From: Hyphodiscus hymeniophilus
Taxonomy: Eukaryota; Ascomycota; Leotiomycetes; Helotiales; Hyphodiscaceae
DNA: 64,000 nt
Assembly: GCA_016508695.1 (NCBI GenBank)
Contig: VNKQ01000005.1
Coordinates: 868,001-932,000, forward strand
Direction of reading: 5' to 3'
Numbering within the stretch: position 1 is the stretch's first letter; every line of letters begins with the position of its first letter. A program made the translations under genes and the position numbers. A model generated the notes under the pieces. The model was not told the origin of the DNA and made no database searches. It saw only the letters and a program-made list of their open reading frames with translations. Shown in pieces: positions 22,741-33,645 of this stretch.

Positions 22741-24785
22741 ATGCGAAGGGAATCTCATGAACAAATCGATGGGCCGATTGACACAGTCAGGTCGCCGTCT
22801 TCGGCCAAAGACAATGCGGACTCAATGACAATCGACAGCGAGACCGACGATGCTTCACAGCAAGATGAACGACCCTCACTACCTCCTAGACCTTCTCTTC
22901 TCCAAACTTCCTCGATCCAATCAACTACTCCTACCTCCACACGCCCTACGCTACAATCGAAAGCTACAACAGCGATATCTTCGGTTGACATACAGGCCTT
23001 ATCATTCCCCGATGGGTCTAGAGGGACCTTCTCAACTCCAGTTAGTCGAGCTGTATCCGATTCTGTATCGGGGACTTCTGGTGGGGATAGCACTCCCAGA
23101 AAACTGAGTCGTAACGGGAGCGAAACTGGAGGGGACGATGGGGCAAGCCTTATGAGCTATGCACCAACTTTAAGAGCGAATGGAGATCTCGCAAGTCTAT
23201 TGGATGAAGGCCTAAACTCTCAAAGTCCGGCGTGGCGGCTGCTCAGCTCTCAAGCCGATACTGTTGATCCATTCGAGACGGCAGATTACGAGGATATCTC
23301 ATTGGCAAATTTCGAGAGCGAATTCGACGACATCGAAGCAGTGGATATTCAAGGTGGCAATGAAGGTCGGTCATTTGCTATTATTTCTGGCCAGTTTCGC
23401 TTACCAATTCAATAGAGGAGGTTCTTGCACAGTGGAAAGCAAAATTCAAGCATTACCTCATTCTATCCTCTGCCGGCAAGCCAATTTATAGCAGACACGG
23501 TGACCAAAACCTGATAAACGGTTACATTGGGATCATCCAAACGATTATCTCGTTCTTCGAAGGAGCAAAAGATCCATTGATGGGCTTCACAGCTGGTTCA
23601 ACCAGATTTGTGGTATCGACGGATGGACCACTCTACTTCGTGGCAATAAGCCGGCTTGGAGAGAGTGATGCCCAGCTTCGATCCCAACTAGAAGCTCTTT
23701 ACATGCAGATCCTTTCTACATTGACTTTGCCCAATCTTACGCACTTATTTTCGAATCGTCCAAACACAGACCTACGTCGACCTCTGGAAGGGACGGAGAA
23801 TCTGCTGTCTTCCCTTGCAGATACTTTCACCAAAGGCTCCTCAAGCGCCTTGCTTTCGGCACTCGAGTGCTTGAAATTACGAAAATCACAGCGACATTTG
23901 GTCAACAACACTTTGTTGAAGGCTCGAACAGAAAAACTCTTATATGGCCTCATTGTAGCTGGCGGGAGACTTGTTAGTGTTATCAGACCAAAGCGCCACT
24001 CTCTCCACCCTAGTGACCTTCAATTGATCTTCAACATGCTTTTTGAAGCAGGAAGCGTGAAGGCGGGTGGTGGGGAAAATTGGATCCCATTGTGCCTTCC
24101 TGGATTCAACAATCGAGGCTATCTCTACATGTATGTGAGCTTTCTGAGTGCTGGTGAAGGCGAAGATGCTCCAGAACAACGCCCATCGACTACAAGCAGC
24201 ACCAGCCGAGAGGATGAGATTGCAATCCTACTCATTAGCGCAGACAAAGAAAGTTTCTATGATCTGAAGCAGATGCGAGATGATGTTGTTGCCCAGATGG
24301 AAAAGAACGGCAGTATGCAAATCATCAAGACTGCAGTTCGGGTCGGACGTCCGCACGTCACAGATATTGTCCCAGGAACACAGCTGCGGCATTTCCTCTA
24401 CAAATCACGAGCAAATGTGCAATTCACAATGCCATCATTTTCTCCACACTTCATTAGTCTTCTGGCTAGACGAAGGTATATGAAACGACAACTCCTTTTA
24501 ATACTACAAGCCTCCTACAAGTTACTGACAAGGAGATACAGGCTTATGAACCTATACCACAATCTTCATGCCTCAACACACGCCAAACATTCACACCTCA
24601 AAATCCTCCACTGTGTAGGGCGAGACAGCATTTCCCTCGCCTGGATTACCCCCCTCTTCGAATTCTACTGCGTCGCAGGTCCAAATTCATCCCGCGCTGG
24701 CCTAGCCCAAGGCGCAAACAAGGTCATCCAATGGGTAAAACGCGAGGAGGAGAGAGTGTTCATCATTGGTGGTGCTGTATTCTAA
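22741..24785 (+). CDS. MON1: Vacuolar fusion protein Mon1 (Rab7 GEF subunit)
   Basis: With Ccz1, Mon1 is the exchange factor that activates Ypt7/Rab7 on late endosomes and autophagosomes. Exons 22741-23365, 23416-24475 and 24542-24785 (introns 50 and 66 bp) give 642 aa. The first 210 residues are disordered and Ser/Thr/Asp-rich. The conserved part begins [20 protein letters not shown] and [20 protein letters not shown]. It continues through the longin-type folds ([57 protein letters not shown]) and ends [20 protein letters not shown]. The start is the ATG at 22741; the frame is open further upstream but only from a GTG. Confidence 0.95.
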
Positions 24786-25507
24786 GGCTGTCTTACAAAT
24801 ACAAAACGTCTCCTGACTTCTTCAACCTGGCCCTCACTGTGAGTTGGCCCTAGAGCTGGCCAAGTTGCAGCATTGCGTGACTCTTGCAAGATGTGTCCAG
24901 CTTTGATCTATCCAGTATCCTCATTAGTTTTGCGCCAAAACAAGTTTTGGAATCCTAACATCAGGAATGCTCGCCCTGGACCCCCACACGCATCCCTCCG
25001 CTCCAAACTCGGCCGAACATCAGGTAGAAGATCCGTATTCGGAGACGCATACTCGGCCATCCTCTCAGCATCATCAATATTGGTGTCCATCTGGATGTCT
25101 GCCACAACCTACCTTATCGAGCGTACAGTTAATTTTAATATTGCTTCGAAAATAGGACCACCGTTCTTTCTTCGGAAATACCATAGAAAGTGGCGTATAG
25201 GCATGCCGATACATAGAGTTTGGGAAACGCCTGTAAGATTATGAAGTCACTGCACTATACCAGATTGCTCGTAGATAATACAATGTTTGGATATGGTACC
25301 TAGAGCTCTAGCTGTTGCTAGCAACATTCAGCCCTATGGCAGTTCCTTCACCTAGCTTCGATGTACCCCACAGGCTAAAGCTACACGCCATCATAATGAA
25401 GGATGAGTACGTCAAAAAGGAAACAAGTGCTACCTTTGATCGTCAATGATACTAAGCCAACCAGAGCAAATGTGAAGCGTGCCCAGAGTTTTCTGGTTCC
25501 CCTGAGA
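24786..25507. other. Convergent 3' region after MON1
   Basis: 722 bp with short shadow frames only (largest 123 codons at 24873, no recognisable domain). It holds the 3' ends of MON1 and of the large disordered-protein gene. Confidence 0.5.
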
Positions 25508-28500
25508 CTACGCAGTCAGTTCTACCTGCTCGTCATCACCCCGTTCAGCCATTTTTCGGGACTTTACGCGAGCTCTGATTGCCGATCTAGCCCCCTTGAA
25601 CCACCTCGTGAACCTCCTTCGTATGTTTTGTGCGTGCATTCGCTCTGTTAAGAGACGTGGGCGTTTAGTCTCGTGGCCAGCTCGTCTTGCATGTAGATTC
25701 GGAATGGATGCCGAAGCAGCAGGCAGTAGAGCTTCTTGTCTGTTCCGAGTTCTCCAGGTGATATCGTCGTGAGACTGTGTTCCATTGGCAGCTCCATAGT
25801 TATCACCTATTCGCGCTCTTCTGAAGTTCGAGATCCTATTGCCCAGGCGACGCCCACCCACACGGCGATGGGAGCTATCGTCGGAGAAGAAGCTACGTAC
25901 CTCAGTCGCACTAGTCGCTTTCAATGAGGTTTGGGAAGGTTGAGCGCTGAGACGGGAGCTCAATGATCGAGTCAAAGCTATTTGATCTGAGATGGGAGCA
26001 GAGTTTGGCGTAGTTCTTCTCTCTGTTGGAGGATGGCTGCTGCTTGCGCTACTTTTCCGGGAATGGAGATGCTTGCTAACTCGACGGAAGATGTTTTCAA
26101 TTCCAGAACTGGGCGTGAAGAGATCCTTGGGGCGTCGTAATTGCAGTACTTCAGAACTTCTTGATTCCGCAGATTCTCTGTTGACTCGTACCGTTCCCAC
26201 AGTTGAGTTCGCAGCTCGAGTGATCTTAAGCTTGAATTTGGGTCTTTTTGTATTATCCGGCCTAACCTCCTGAATGACGGTTGGTAGCCCAACACTGAAT
26301 GGTTGGCTAGACCAAGGATAGCTATTTTCTGAATTCCAAGGTCGAGATTCCATCGGGGATGTGGGTTGGAGAGAAGACCTCGTCTTAAGCTTGAGCTTCG
26401 GTGGAGGCGTGGGAGGTGTCTGCTCCTCTTTCGCCTGCTCTGGTTTCTGATCCATTACAGCGACGGAATTAATCTCAACAGGTTGGGAAGCCATATTCGT
26501 AGGCACAGCAGTGTCAGGTACCTTGCTTCTCGGGGTAGCTGCCGATCGCGGTGCTTCCTGGATTGGAGCTCTTTTGAAACACGGTAGGGGTGGGGAGCCA
26601 GCGCCAAGCTGTAGGTCTGGTGGGAGTGCTGGAAGAGCTTTCATAAGTTGTGGGACACTGTTTTTCAATCTCAGTTGTCTTGCTGGCGATATTGGCTTGG
26701 GTGCTAGCATTGGCGACTCTGAGCGTGACATTAACTTTCTGGGAAACTGATGACTAAAGTTAGGAACATCATTTTCGGAGACCGTTGGGACAGTAATAGC
26801 TTCCAATCTTCGGAGTCTGTGTCGCTGAGGATTTATATTTGGTCCCTGATCGCGAGGCTCATCATTGTCAGTGCCATGGCTTGACTGGTTGGTATAGAAT
26901 GAAGGTGGAAAATTGAAGCGCTGGACTGAAGGACCATTTCCCGAAAGCGATCCATTTGGGCTGTTGGGTGGTACTTCGGGAAGCAAATTATAGGAATCTT
27001 GTATCTGGCATTCCCCTGATTTGGTCCGATTAGCTTCTTCAAACGCGTTGACGACTTGATTCAATTCAGTGAGGCCGTCATCAATTGAAGTGGGATGGCT
27101 CAGTAACTTTCGATCCGATTGTGAAGATGATGAATGCGGAGGGAAGGGGCTGATTGCGTTTGTAGTAGCTGTGTGTTCTGCCAACGGAATAGACTCCTTT
27201 TCTCCAACCCGCAAATCAAAAGAAGAATGGGATACCTCACGTGGATTCAAGGAGGTGAAAGTCAAGACATGATTAGTATCCGTCTCTGAAGACTGGTGAT
27301 CCAAGTTGTTGGGCGGTGGCGGAAAACGACGTAGATGAGTACCCAAGGAGTGGGATGAGTTCCTAGTCGACTGCGTCTCGGCATGCTCTTCTGGGTCGGC
27401 ATTTGCGTATTCGGGCTTTCCATCATCTGCAGTATTGTCCGAGAAAGGAACCTCGAATGAGGCTGTGGATTGGAGTCCAAAGACTTCCTCGACGTGCGTG
27501 CTCAGTTCGCGAGCCCCAAGGCCAAGGCCTGATAGTCGGATTGTCTTTCTGTCTGGCACAACAGCAACAGATTTTTCGGTAGAGTCTTCCGCTGGTAATA
27601 GCGGCTCGTGTGTTGGAAGATTCGGAGGTGTGTCAAAAACACTAATGTTATTTATTGTTGAGTTTCGAGACGAGTTCTGTGATACTTGAAGCACCGGAGC
27701 GGCAGACGTAGGATTTCGAAGACTGCCGTCAGAGTTCGGCTTCAGGTTAGGCATATCTGCGCCGTCCAATGACATCCATCCTGAGCTCAAAGGGCGGTCT
27801 TCTGGTATTGTCCTTTCAACGCGAAATTGTGGTGGTGGCTCCAATGGGTCTGCCTGATTAGAATCAACAACGTCAAAATCTTCGGTGTAGTCATAATACA
27901 GCGGGGACGGTGGAGGTATCTTTCCAGGAGTCGTTGTGGTCGACGGGGCATGGGCAGTCTGATATATATTCACAGTTGACGCCAAGCTGAAAGTGCTACG
28001 GGCAGGTGAAGTTGTTATAGACACATGGCCGTTCCTTCTCTGCCAGTCATTGTTTGGAGTTCCGCTTCGTTGCCGCGTATTCGGGCTCGGAGACCGTCTT
28101 TGAGGAGATGATTGGCTCAATAAGGATGGATTTGAAATATTCGCTTCAGGACGTAGTGATGGTTGTGGTCTTCGTTTCTGGGCGTAGAGGGAGGCCGGCG
28201 AGGATGTATGATGATTCGTGCTCTGTCAACAAGATTAGCTGAGTTCATTGCACGCAATTGTCGCCTCTCGCTCAAGCCTCAAGTCGGCGGAAAGCTTTTA
28301 AGGTACTAGGAAGAGATTGGTACCAAAAGTACTCACATGTGGTGTACGATTAATTTCAGCACGTCGACTGTAATCAATCCCGCCTCCATCTGTCAAGGCA
28401 GGAGATGATGGACGGAAGCCAGGACGTTTCAACCGTGCTGGATATGCGAATGGTGATCTTGGTCGCTGCAGAAGTCCGCCTGCTTCTGGTTGACTCCTGA

Positions 28501-29017
28501 GACTTGCATAAGATCGATGGTTGGATAAAGAATAGGAAGAATAAGTTTGGGTCAATGAATAAGAGCGATGGTCGGGATCATCGAAGACCCGACTGCCAGA
28601 CTTCTGACTGGAAGTCTCGTACATAGATATGACTTCCGACGAAGTGTCCCGAGCGTAGGAAGGTAAACGCCGTCTATCGTCGGTATACGGAACGCCGTAT
28701 GGTTGGAACTGTCGAGGTCTCCGCATCCCATCATCATTTTGGGGTCCAGAGGGTCGTCGTGAGTTGTTGACAGATAATGGGACGCGTGAAGGTTTGATGG
28801 AGAACAATCCGATATCACCAGTCTCGGTTGTGGTCTTGAGCATGCCTCCTAACTCTTTGGGCACCGACGGAGGATTCCGGTTTTCATCCAGGTTCCCAAT
28901 AGATCCGCCATTGATTGATGAAGTATTGTCACCGTTGGCAAGAGTGCGCACTGAGTAATTGCTCGGCGCTCTCTTCTGACTCGCAAAGCGAGTTGCAGGC
29001 TCTAAAGTTGCCATCAT
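25508..29017 (-). CDS. Large low-complexity protein of unknown function
   Basis: Two exons (29017-28337 and 28222-25508) joined across a 114 bp GT-AG intron (GTGAGT donor, GACAG acceptor) give about 1131 aa. I do not recognise a catalytic or binding domain. Nearly the whole protein is Ser/Pro/Arg/Asn-rich and probably disordered, with Pro-directed sites throughout (SPxR, TPP). One short ordered-looking segment is TIRLSGLGLGARELSTHVEE (around residue 430). The C-terminal 60 residues are strongly basic, with Arg/Lys-rich helices (MHAQNIRRRFTRWFKGARSA) and an acidic last turn. A basic amphipathic C-terminus could bind membrane or nucleic acid; this is inference. The long uninterrupted frame and clean splice make it a real gene, probably conserved among related fungi. 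The start could be either of two adjacent ATGs (29017 or 29014). Confidence 0.8.
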
Positions 29018-30690
29018 CCATATCACGGCATCTCACTGCACAGCACGCGGGATTCGACGGTCGTTTCAAGAAGGTAGGCTCAATCATTCGACGTGTGAGC
29101 GATTTGACCAGTAAGACTTGACCCATGAACGTGGAGGGACGGCTTATTGAAGAGGACGGAAAATAAGAGGAACTAAGGGAGGGAAAGAGGAAGAAGTGGC
29201 GGACATGGATTGAAGCAAATTTAATGTTCGGTCTGGCAGGAACATTCGAAATTGTTGAGAAATAGAGCGGCCCCGAATTGTGATGCAGAAGTTAGGTGGA
29301 AAGAGGAAGCGACGATATTGGCCCCTCCCGATTTGGACGAGAACGCTCGCCAGAACCCCTTTGTCGAACAACGCATTGTACCTAGGTAGTGATCGATTCG
29401 CGGAACTCATCAATTTTGTGTCAGAAATCCCATATGAAAGAGACTTTGCAGCGTGAAGGACATCCAATCTTGATGGCTGGCCTGTGTATGGTAGTCTGTA
29501 TATCTTGCCTGCCCTCCATGGCGAAAATCGTTTGAAGATCAAGGTATTCCTTCACGAACTTCTTGCAACTTTGACAAGATGATATCGATATGTGCCAAAG
29601 CCATGGAAAACATGAAAGTGTGTTTTCTGGACTTCGGTCAAGAGAGCACCTCTGACTATTCCGTCGAGGCGTCTTCAGTCAGTCCTCTCAGGATTTGCCT
29701 TCTACTTGAGGGCTTATGTAAAGTGCAACATATTTGTTTCATTCTTGATCGTGTGTCTTGCAGCACTGATCCTTTGCCAGCTTGAGGCCAGTTCGTTGGC
29801 AAGCTGCCATCTTGAAGAACCATAGAGTAGGCGAGGTTATCTAACCTGACAGAAGGAGCAGTTCGCAACATATAAAGATTGGCCATTACAGATATAATGG
29901 CCATCAAGTAAACCATGAGTACCAACCATATATGGAGACTTCAATGTGAGGAGTCTTAGACATTTGCCTATAAGGAATCTAGAGTTCTGGCCACTCAATC
30001 TATCTAATCAAGCAAGGTCAATCAGAATGTAACACGAAGCGGGTTGGCCGGAACGGATGTTGCTGCTAAGATTGTGTTGTATGTCTCGGTACACTCTGCA
30101 TGTAGCAAATCTTTTCAAGTTGAAGCCAACAGGAGACGTCGTGGGTTGTGCGTCAAAGATATGGCCACGATTGCTGTACGAAGCTGCAATGCGGGGGAAA
30201 TGTATCGTCCAAGGAAGTCTATCGGCGACAGCATCCGACGGCTGAGGCTGTAGGGGATGGATAAAGTAAGTAATTCGGCCAGATTCATGCGAAGTTGTAG
30301 AGCAGTATGACTAGCTCTTGTATCCCATACCAGATAGTCGCATTTCCGTCCATTAGTGGCAAAAAAGAGACGATGTGGAATTATCGATCGTAATCATCAT
30401 GTGGTCTTGTCATGGTTCACTGATTATCAAGAATTATGCAAGAATATGCCGTCAAACTGCCGCCGGTTGCTGAAGACACTCTGTTCTGATCTCAGCTGCT
30501 GCGGCTAATCGTGGCGGGAGAGGTAAATTTAGTGGATGCTAAGATACCTTGCCTTACCCAGCAAGGAAGTAAAGGGACCACATCTCCTCCTTCCTCCTCC
30601 TCTCTTCTCTCCTCCTGCTCCTCTCGTTATTCACCACGTCCGTTGCAATTTTCACCTGTCTTCTTCTAGTTCGACAGTACATTCACTGAG
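29018..30690. other. Divergent region between the unknown gene and PDI
   Basis: 1.67 kb. A 132-codon minus-strand frame (29144-29542) shows no recognisable domain and lies where the leader of the unknown gene should be. The PDI side ends in a pyrimidine-rich tract (about 30581-30626, mostly CTCCT), typical of strongly expressed fungal genes. Confidence 0.5.
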
Positions 30691-30800
30691 GTAAGTCTGT
30701 GAAGTGTCCAACTTGCTTCGCCAATCCCTACCTGCCTATCGCAACATTTACTTCCTACTTTGAAGATCCCTCTTCTCAAAATACTGACATTGGCAAGCAG
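30691..30800 (+). other. Probable 5'-UTR intron of the PDI gene
   Basis: A GAG|GTAAGT donor at 30691 and an AAGCAG acceptor ending at 30800, with an ACTGAC branch-like site 13 nt before the acceptor, lie just upstream of the PDI start (30826). This fits a 110 bp leader intron; transcript data would confirm it. Confidence 0.55.
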
Positions 30801-30825
30801 GGCGTTCACCTCGGATAAAGTCAAC

Positions 30826-32639
30826 ATGCATACCTTCAAATCCCTTGCGCTGGGTCTTTTGTCCGCTGCTGTCGCGTCAGCTTCAGATGTTGAATCTCTC
30901 ACTGGCACTACATTCCCTGACTTTGTAAAGGAGAATCCCTTGGTCCTAGCAGAGTGTAAGTTTCCCTCCAGCTGTGGCGCAACCTGGTCGCAGACCTTTG
31001 CTAACATCTCGCAGTCTTCGCAGTATGTTCCTCTTTATCTCGCAGATTCATTGACATTACTGACTCTCTGCTTCCTAATCTAGCCATGGTGGTGAGTTTG
31101 CCCCTCGATGACACTTGTTCATTAGAAGATTACTAATACTTAGGTAGTGGACACTGCAAAGCACTTGCGCCCGAGTACGAGGAGGCCGCTACAACATTAA
31201 AGGAGAAGAACATCAAGTTGGCCAAGGTTGACTGCACTGAGGAAGCTGCTCTCTGCCAGGAGTATGGCGTCGAGGGTTATCCGACTCTCAAGGTCTTCCG
31301 TGGCTCCGAAAGCATTACCCCATACGCCGGTGCACGAAAGGCTCCTGCGTAAGTTCCAGCTCCCAGCAGACTCTTCCAAATGAACTGGTGCTGACCCTAG
31401 TACAGTATCGTCTCCTACATGACCAAACAATCTCTCCCTGCCGTTTCCGTTCTCACGAAAGACACAATCGAAGACTTCAAGACCGCAGATAAGGTCGTTT
31501 TGGTTGCATACTTCGCGGCTGATGACAAGAGCTCAAACGAAACCTTCACAGCCGCTGCTGAGAAGCTCCGCGATAACTACCTCTTTGGCGCAAGCAGCGA
31601 TGCTGATTTGGCCAAAGCTGAAGGTGTCGCATTTCCATCCGTCGTTCTCTACAAGTCCTTCGATGAGGGTAAGAACGTTTTCGACGGACCTTTGGATGCA
31701 GAGGCAATTGAGAAGTTCGCCAATGTCAAGTCCATCCCCTTGATTGGCGAGGTTGGCCCAGAGACATACGCTGGCTACATGGCCACTGGAATTCCTCTGG
31801 CATATATCTTCGCGGAGACACCCGAGGAACGTGAAAGCCTTGCCAAAGACCTCAAGGAAATTGCTCAGAAGCATCAAGGAGTTATCAGCTTTGCCACCAT
31901 CGATGCTAAGGCATTTGGCGCCCATGCTGGAAATTTGAACCTGAAAGCTGATTTATGGCCCGCATTCGCTATCCAGGACACCGTCAAGAACTTGAAGTTT
32001 CCTTACGACCAAGAAGCCAAGATTACCGCCGACCTCATTGGCAAGTTCGTCGACGACTTTGTTGCCGGCAATGTGGAACCAAGCATCAAATCCGAGCCAA
32101 TCCCAGAAACCCAAGAAGGCCCAGTCCAGATTGTTGTTGCCAAGAACTACGATGACATTGTTCTTGACGATGCTAAGGATGTTTTGATTGAATTCTATGC
32201 ACCATGGTGCGGACACTGTAAGGCACTTGCACCTAAGTACGACATCCTCGCTGGTCTCTACGTCGATCAGAAATTTGGTGACAAGGTCACCATTGCCAAG
32301 GTTGATGCCACTCTCAACGATGTTCCAGATGAGATCCAAGGATTCCCCACCATCAAGCTCTACAAAGCTGGCGACAAGGCCAACCCAGTCACCTACAGTG
32401 GAAGCCGTAGCATTGAGGACTTGATCAAATTCGTCGAGGAGAATGGAGAGCATAAGGTCTCTGTCACCTACGAAGAGGAGACCGCTGAAGCCCAGAAGCC
32501 AATCGTCGAGTCGATGGCAAAGCAAGCTGAGGCTGCAACTGAGGCTGCGAAGTCTGTTGCTGAGGAGGCTACGGAGGCTGTTAAGGAGAAGGTCGCTGAG
32601 GCTACCGAGGCAGCAGAAGATATTCACGATGAGCTCTAG
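30826..32639 (+). CDS. PDI1: Protein disulfide isomerase
   Basis: This is the ER oxidoreductase that forms and shuffles disulfides in secretory proteins. Five exons: 30826-30955, 31015-31022, 31084-31091, 31148-31348 and 31406-32639, giving 526 aa. Exons 2 and 3 are micro-exons of 8 nt each that together encode most of the first active site; splicing gives [20 protein letters not shown] with CGHC at residues 49-52. The second catalytic domain carries [19 protein letters not shown] at 384-387. Between them lie the b and b' domains. The N-terminus is a signal peptide (about 20 residues, cleaved near ASA-SD). The C-terminus is an Ala/Glu-rich helix ending in the retention signal HDEL. A leader intron and a pyrimidine tract upstream suggest strong expression. 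Confidence 0.97.
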
Positions 32640-33078
32640 GGAAATAGAGCCACAAAATTCATTTCTGTATTATCTAGGTCCTGGTGGGATGCTGCCATGA
32701 AATGGCTATCTGGGTTCATCGGTTGATCATTTGGAATCAAGGCGTTTATTGCATGAGAATATTTTTAAATTCTAAATTCATGATGCTTTTAACTGTGATA
32801 AAAACTCAATCTATTGACTGCTCCATTTTGCGGTTCGAAAGAATCAGCAAGAGAGGACAAAATCTGAACCGGATCGAGAGTTTGAATCCGGGACTAGCTC
32901 GTACGGAACATCCCGGTGGGTAGGTAGAAATGAGATCCGGGGAAGCTCGCTCACTCCTCCAGACAACGAGTCAACAACTTTACGAAACGGACCCCACAGC
33001 ATCGTAACCAAAGACTCTTTCCTCCCAATATAAGCTCCCAAAGCCATCTACCCATCTGCGTGCATCCGCCATCCAACC
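32640..33078. other. Intergenic between PDI and the small mitochondrial protein gene
   Basis: 439 bp between two genes on the same strand. The first part is AT-rich 3' flank. No coding frame or structured element was recognised. Confidence 0.5.
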
Positions 33079-33645
33079 ATGGCATCCCGAGTGCTTGCGC
33101 AAGCAATGCGCACAGCGGCTCCCCCTTCCGCAACACTCCGCACTGCACGAAGCTTCCAAACATCCTCTCGAATGATGGCAGATGCTACACCACTACCTGT
33201 ACGGAAGCCAGTGGGAGCATTCAGAGGAGGGTCAGTCTTCCTCCCCAACTCGTGACGCTTCAATCCTGCGTGTACGCTTCATAGTGCCACCTCTGTGTTT
33301 CGATTTGAATAGCTCGGACTGACACATTCATTTACTGCAGAGCATTCGGATTCCTCCTCGGCTCAGTCCTGACTGGAGCGGGTGTCTTCTACTATACATT
33401 GGAGGAGTACAAGGTCTCGAACGAGCTTTTAACAGAAGATATCTACGTGCGTGTCTGCATTTAGTCCTATCCGCTCTATTTCAGTAGTAGAAAACCCAGA
33501 AGATGGACCTTGTATCGGTCAAGTATTTGATATGTACGAATGCTGACGCTGTGGAAAATAGAGTCTCCAAGCTTCGGTTCAGCGCGTTCATACATATGTC
33601 TCGAATTTGGAGGAGAAGTTGGATGCGTTGGAGAAGAAGAAATGA
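33079..33645 (+). CDS. Small mitochondrial membrane protein with C-terminal coiled coil
   Basis: Three exons (33079-33230, 33341-33446, 33562-33645; introns 110 and 115 bp) give 113 aa. The N-terminal 35 residues are rich in Ala, Arg and Ser with no acidic residue (ASRVLAQAMRTAA and RTARSFQTSSRMM), a typical mitochondrial presequence. One hydrophobic helix follows (GAFGFLLGSVLTGAGVFYYT), then a heptad-patterned tail (VQRVHTYVSNLEEKLDALEK). The architecture suggests a single-pass inner- or outer-membrane protein with a coiled coil, as in many small organising or assembly factors. I do not recognise the family, so no function is assigned. Clean splice sites and re-formed frame support the model. 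Confidence 0.82.

Noticed and set aside
29144..29542. 132-codon minus-strand frame upstream of the large unknown gene
   Set aside because: Lies in the likely leader region with no domain and no splice that would join it to the gene in frame.
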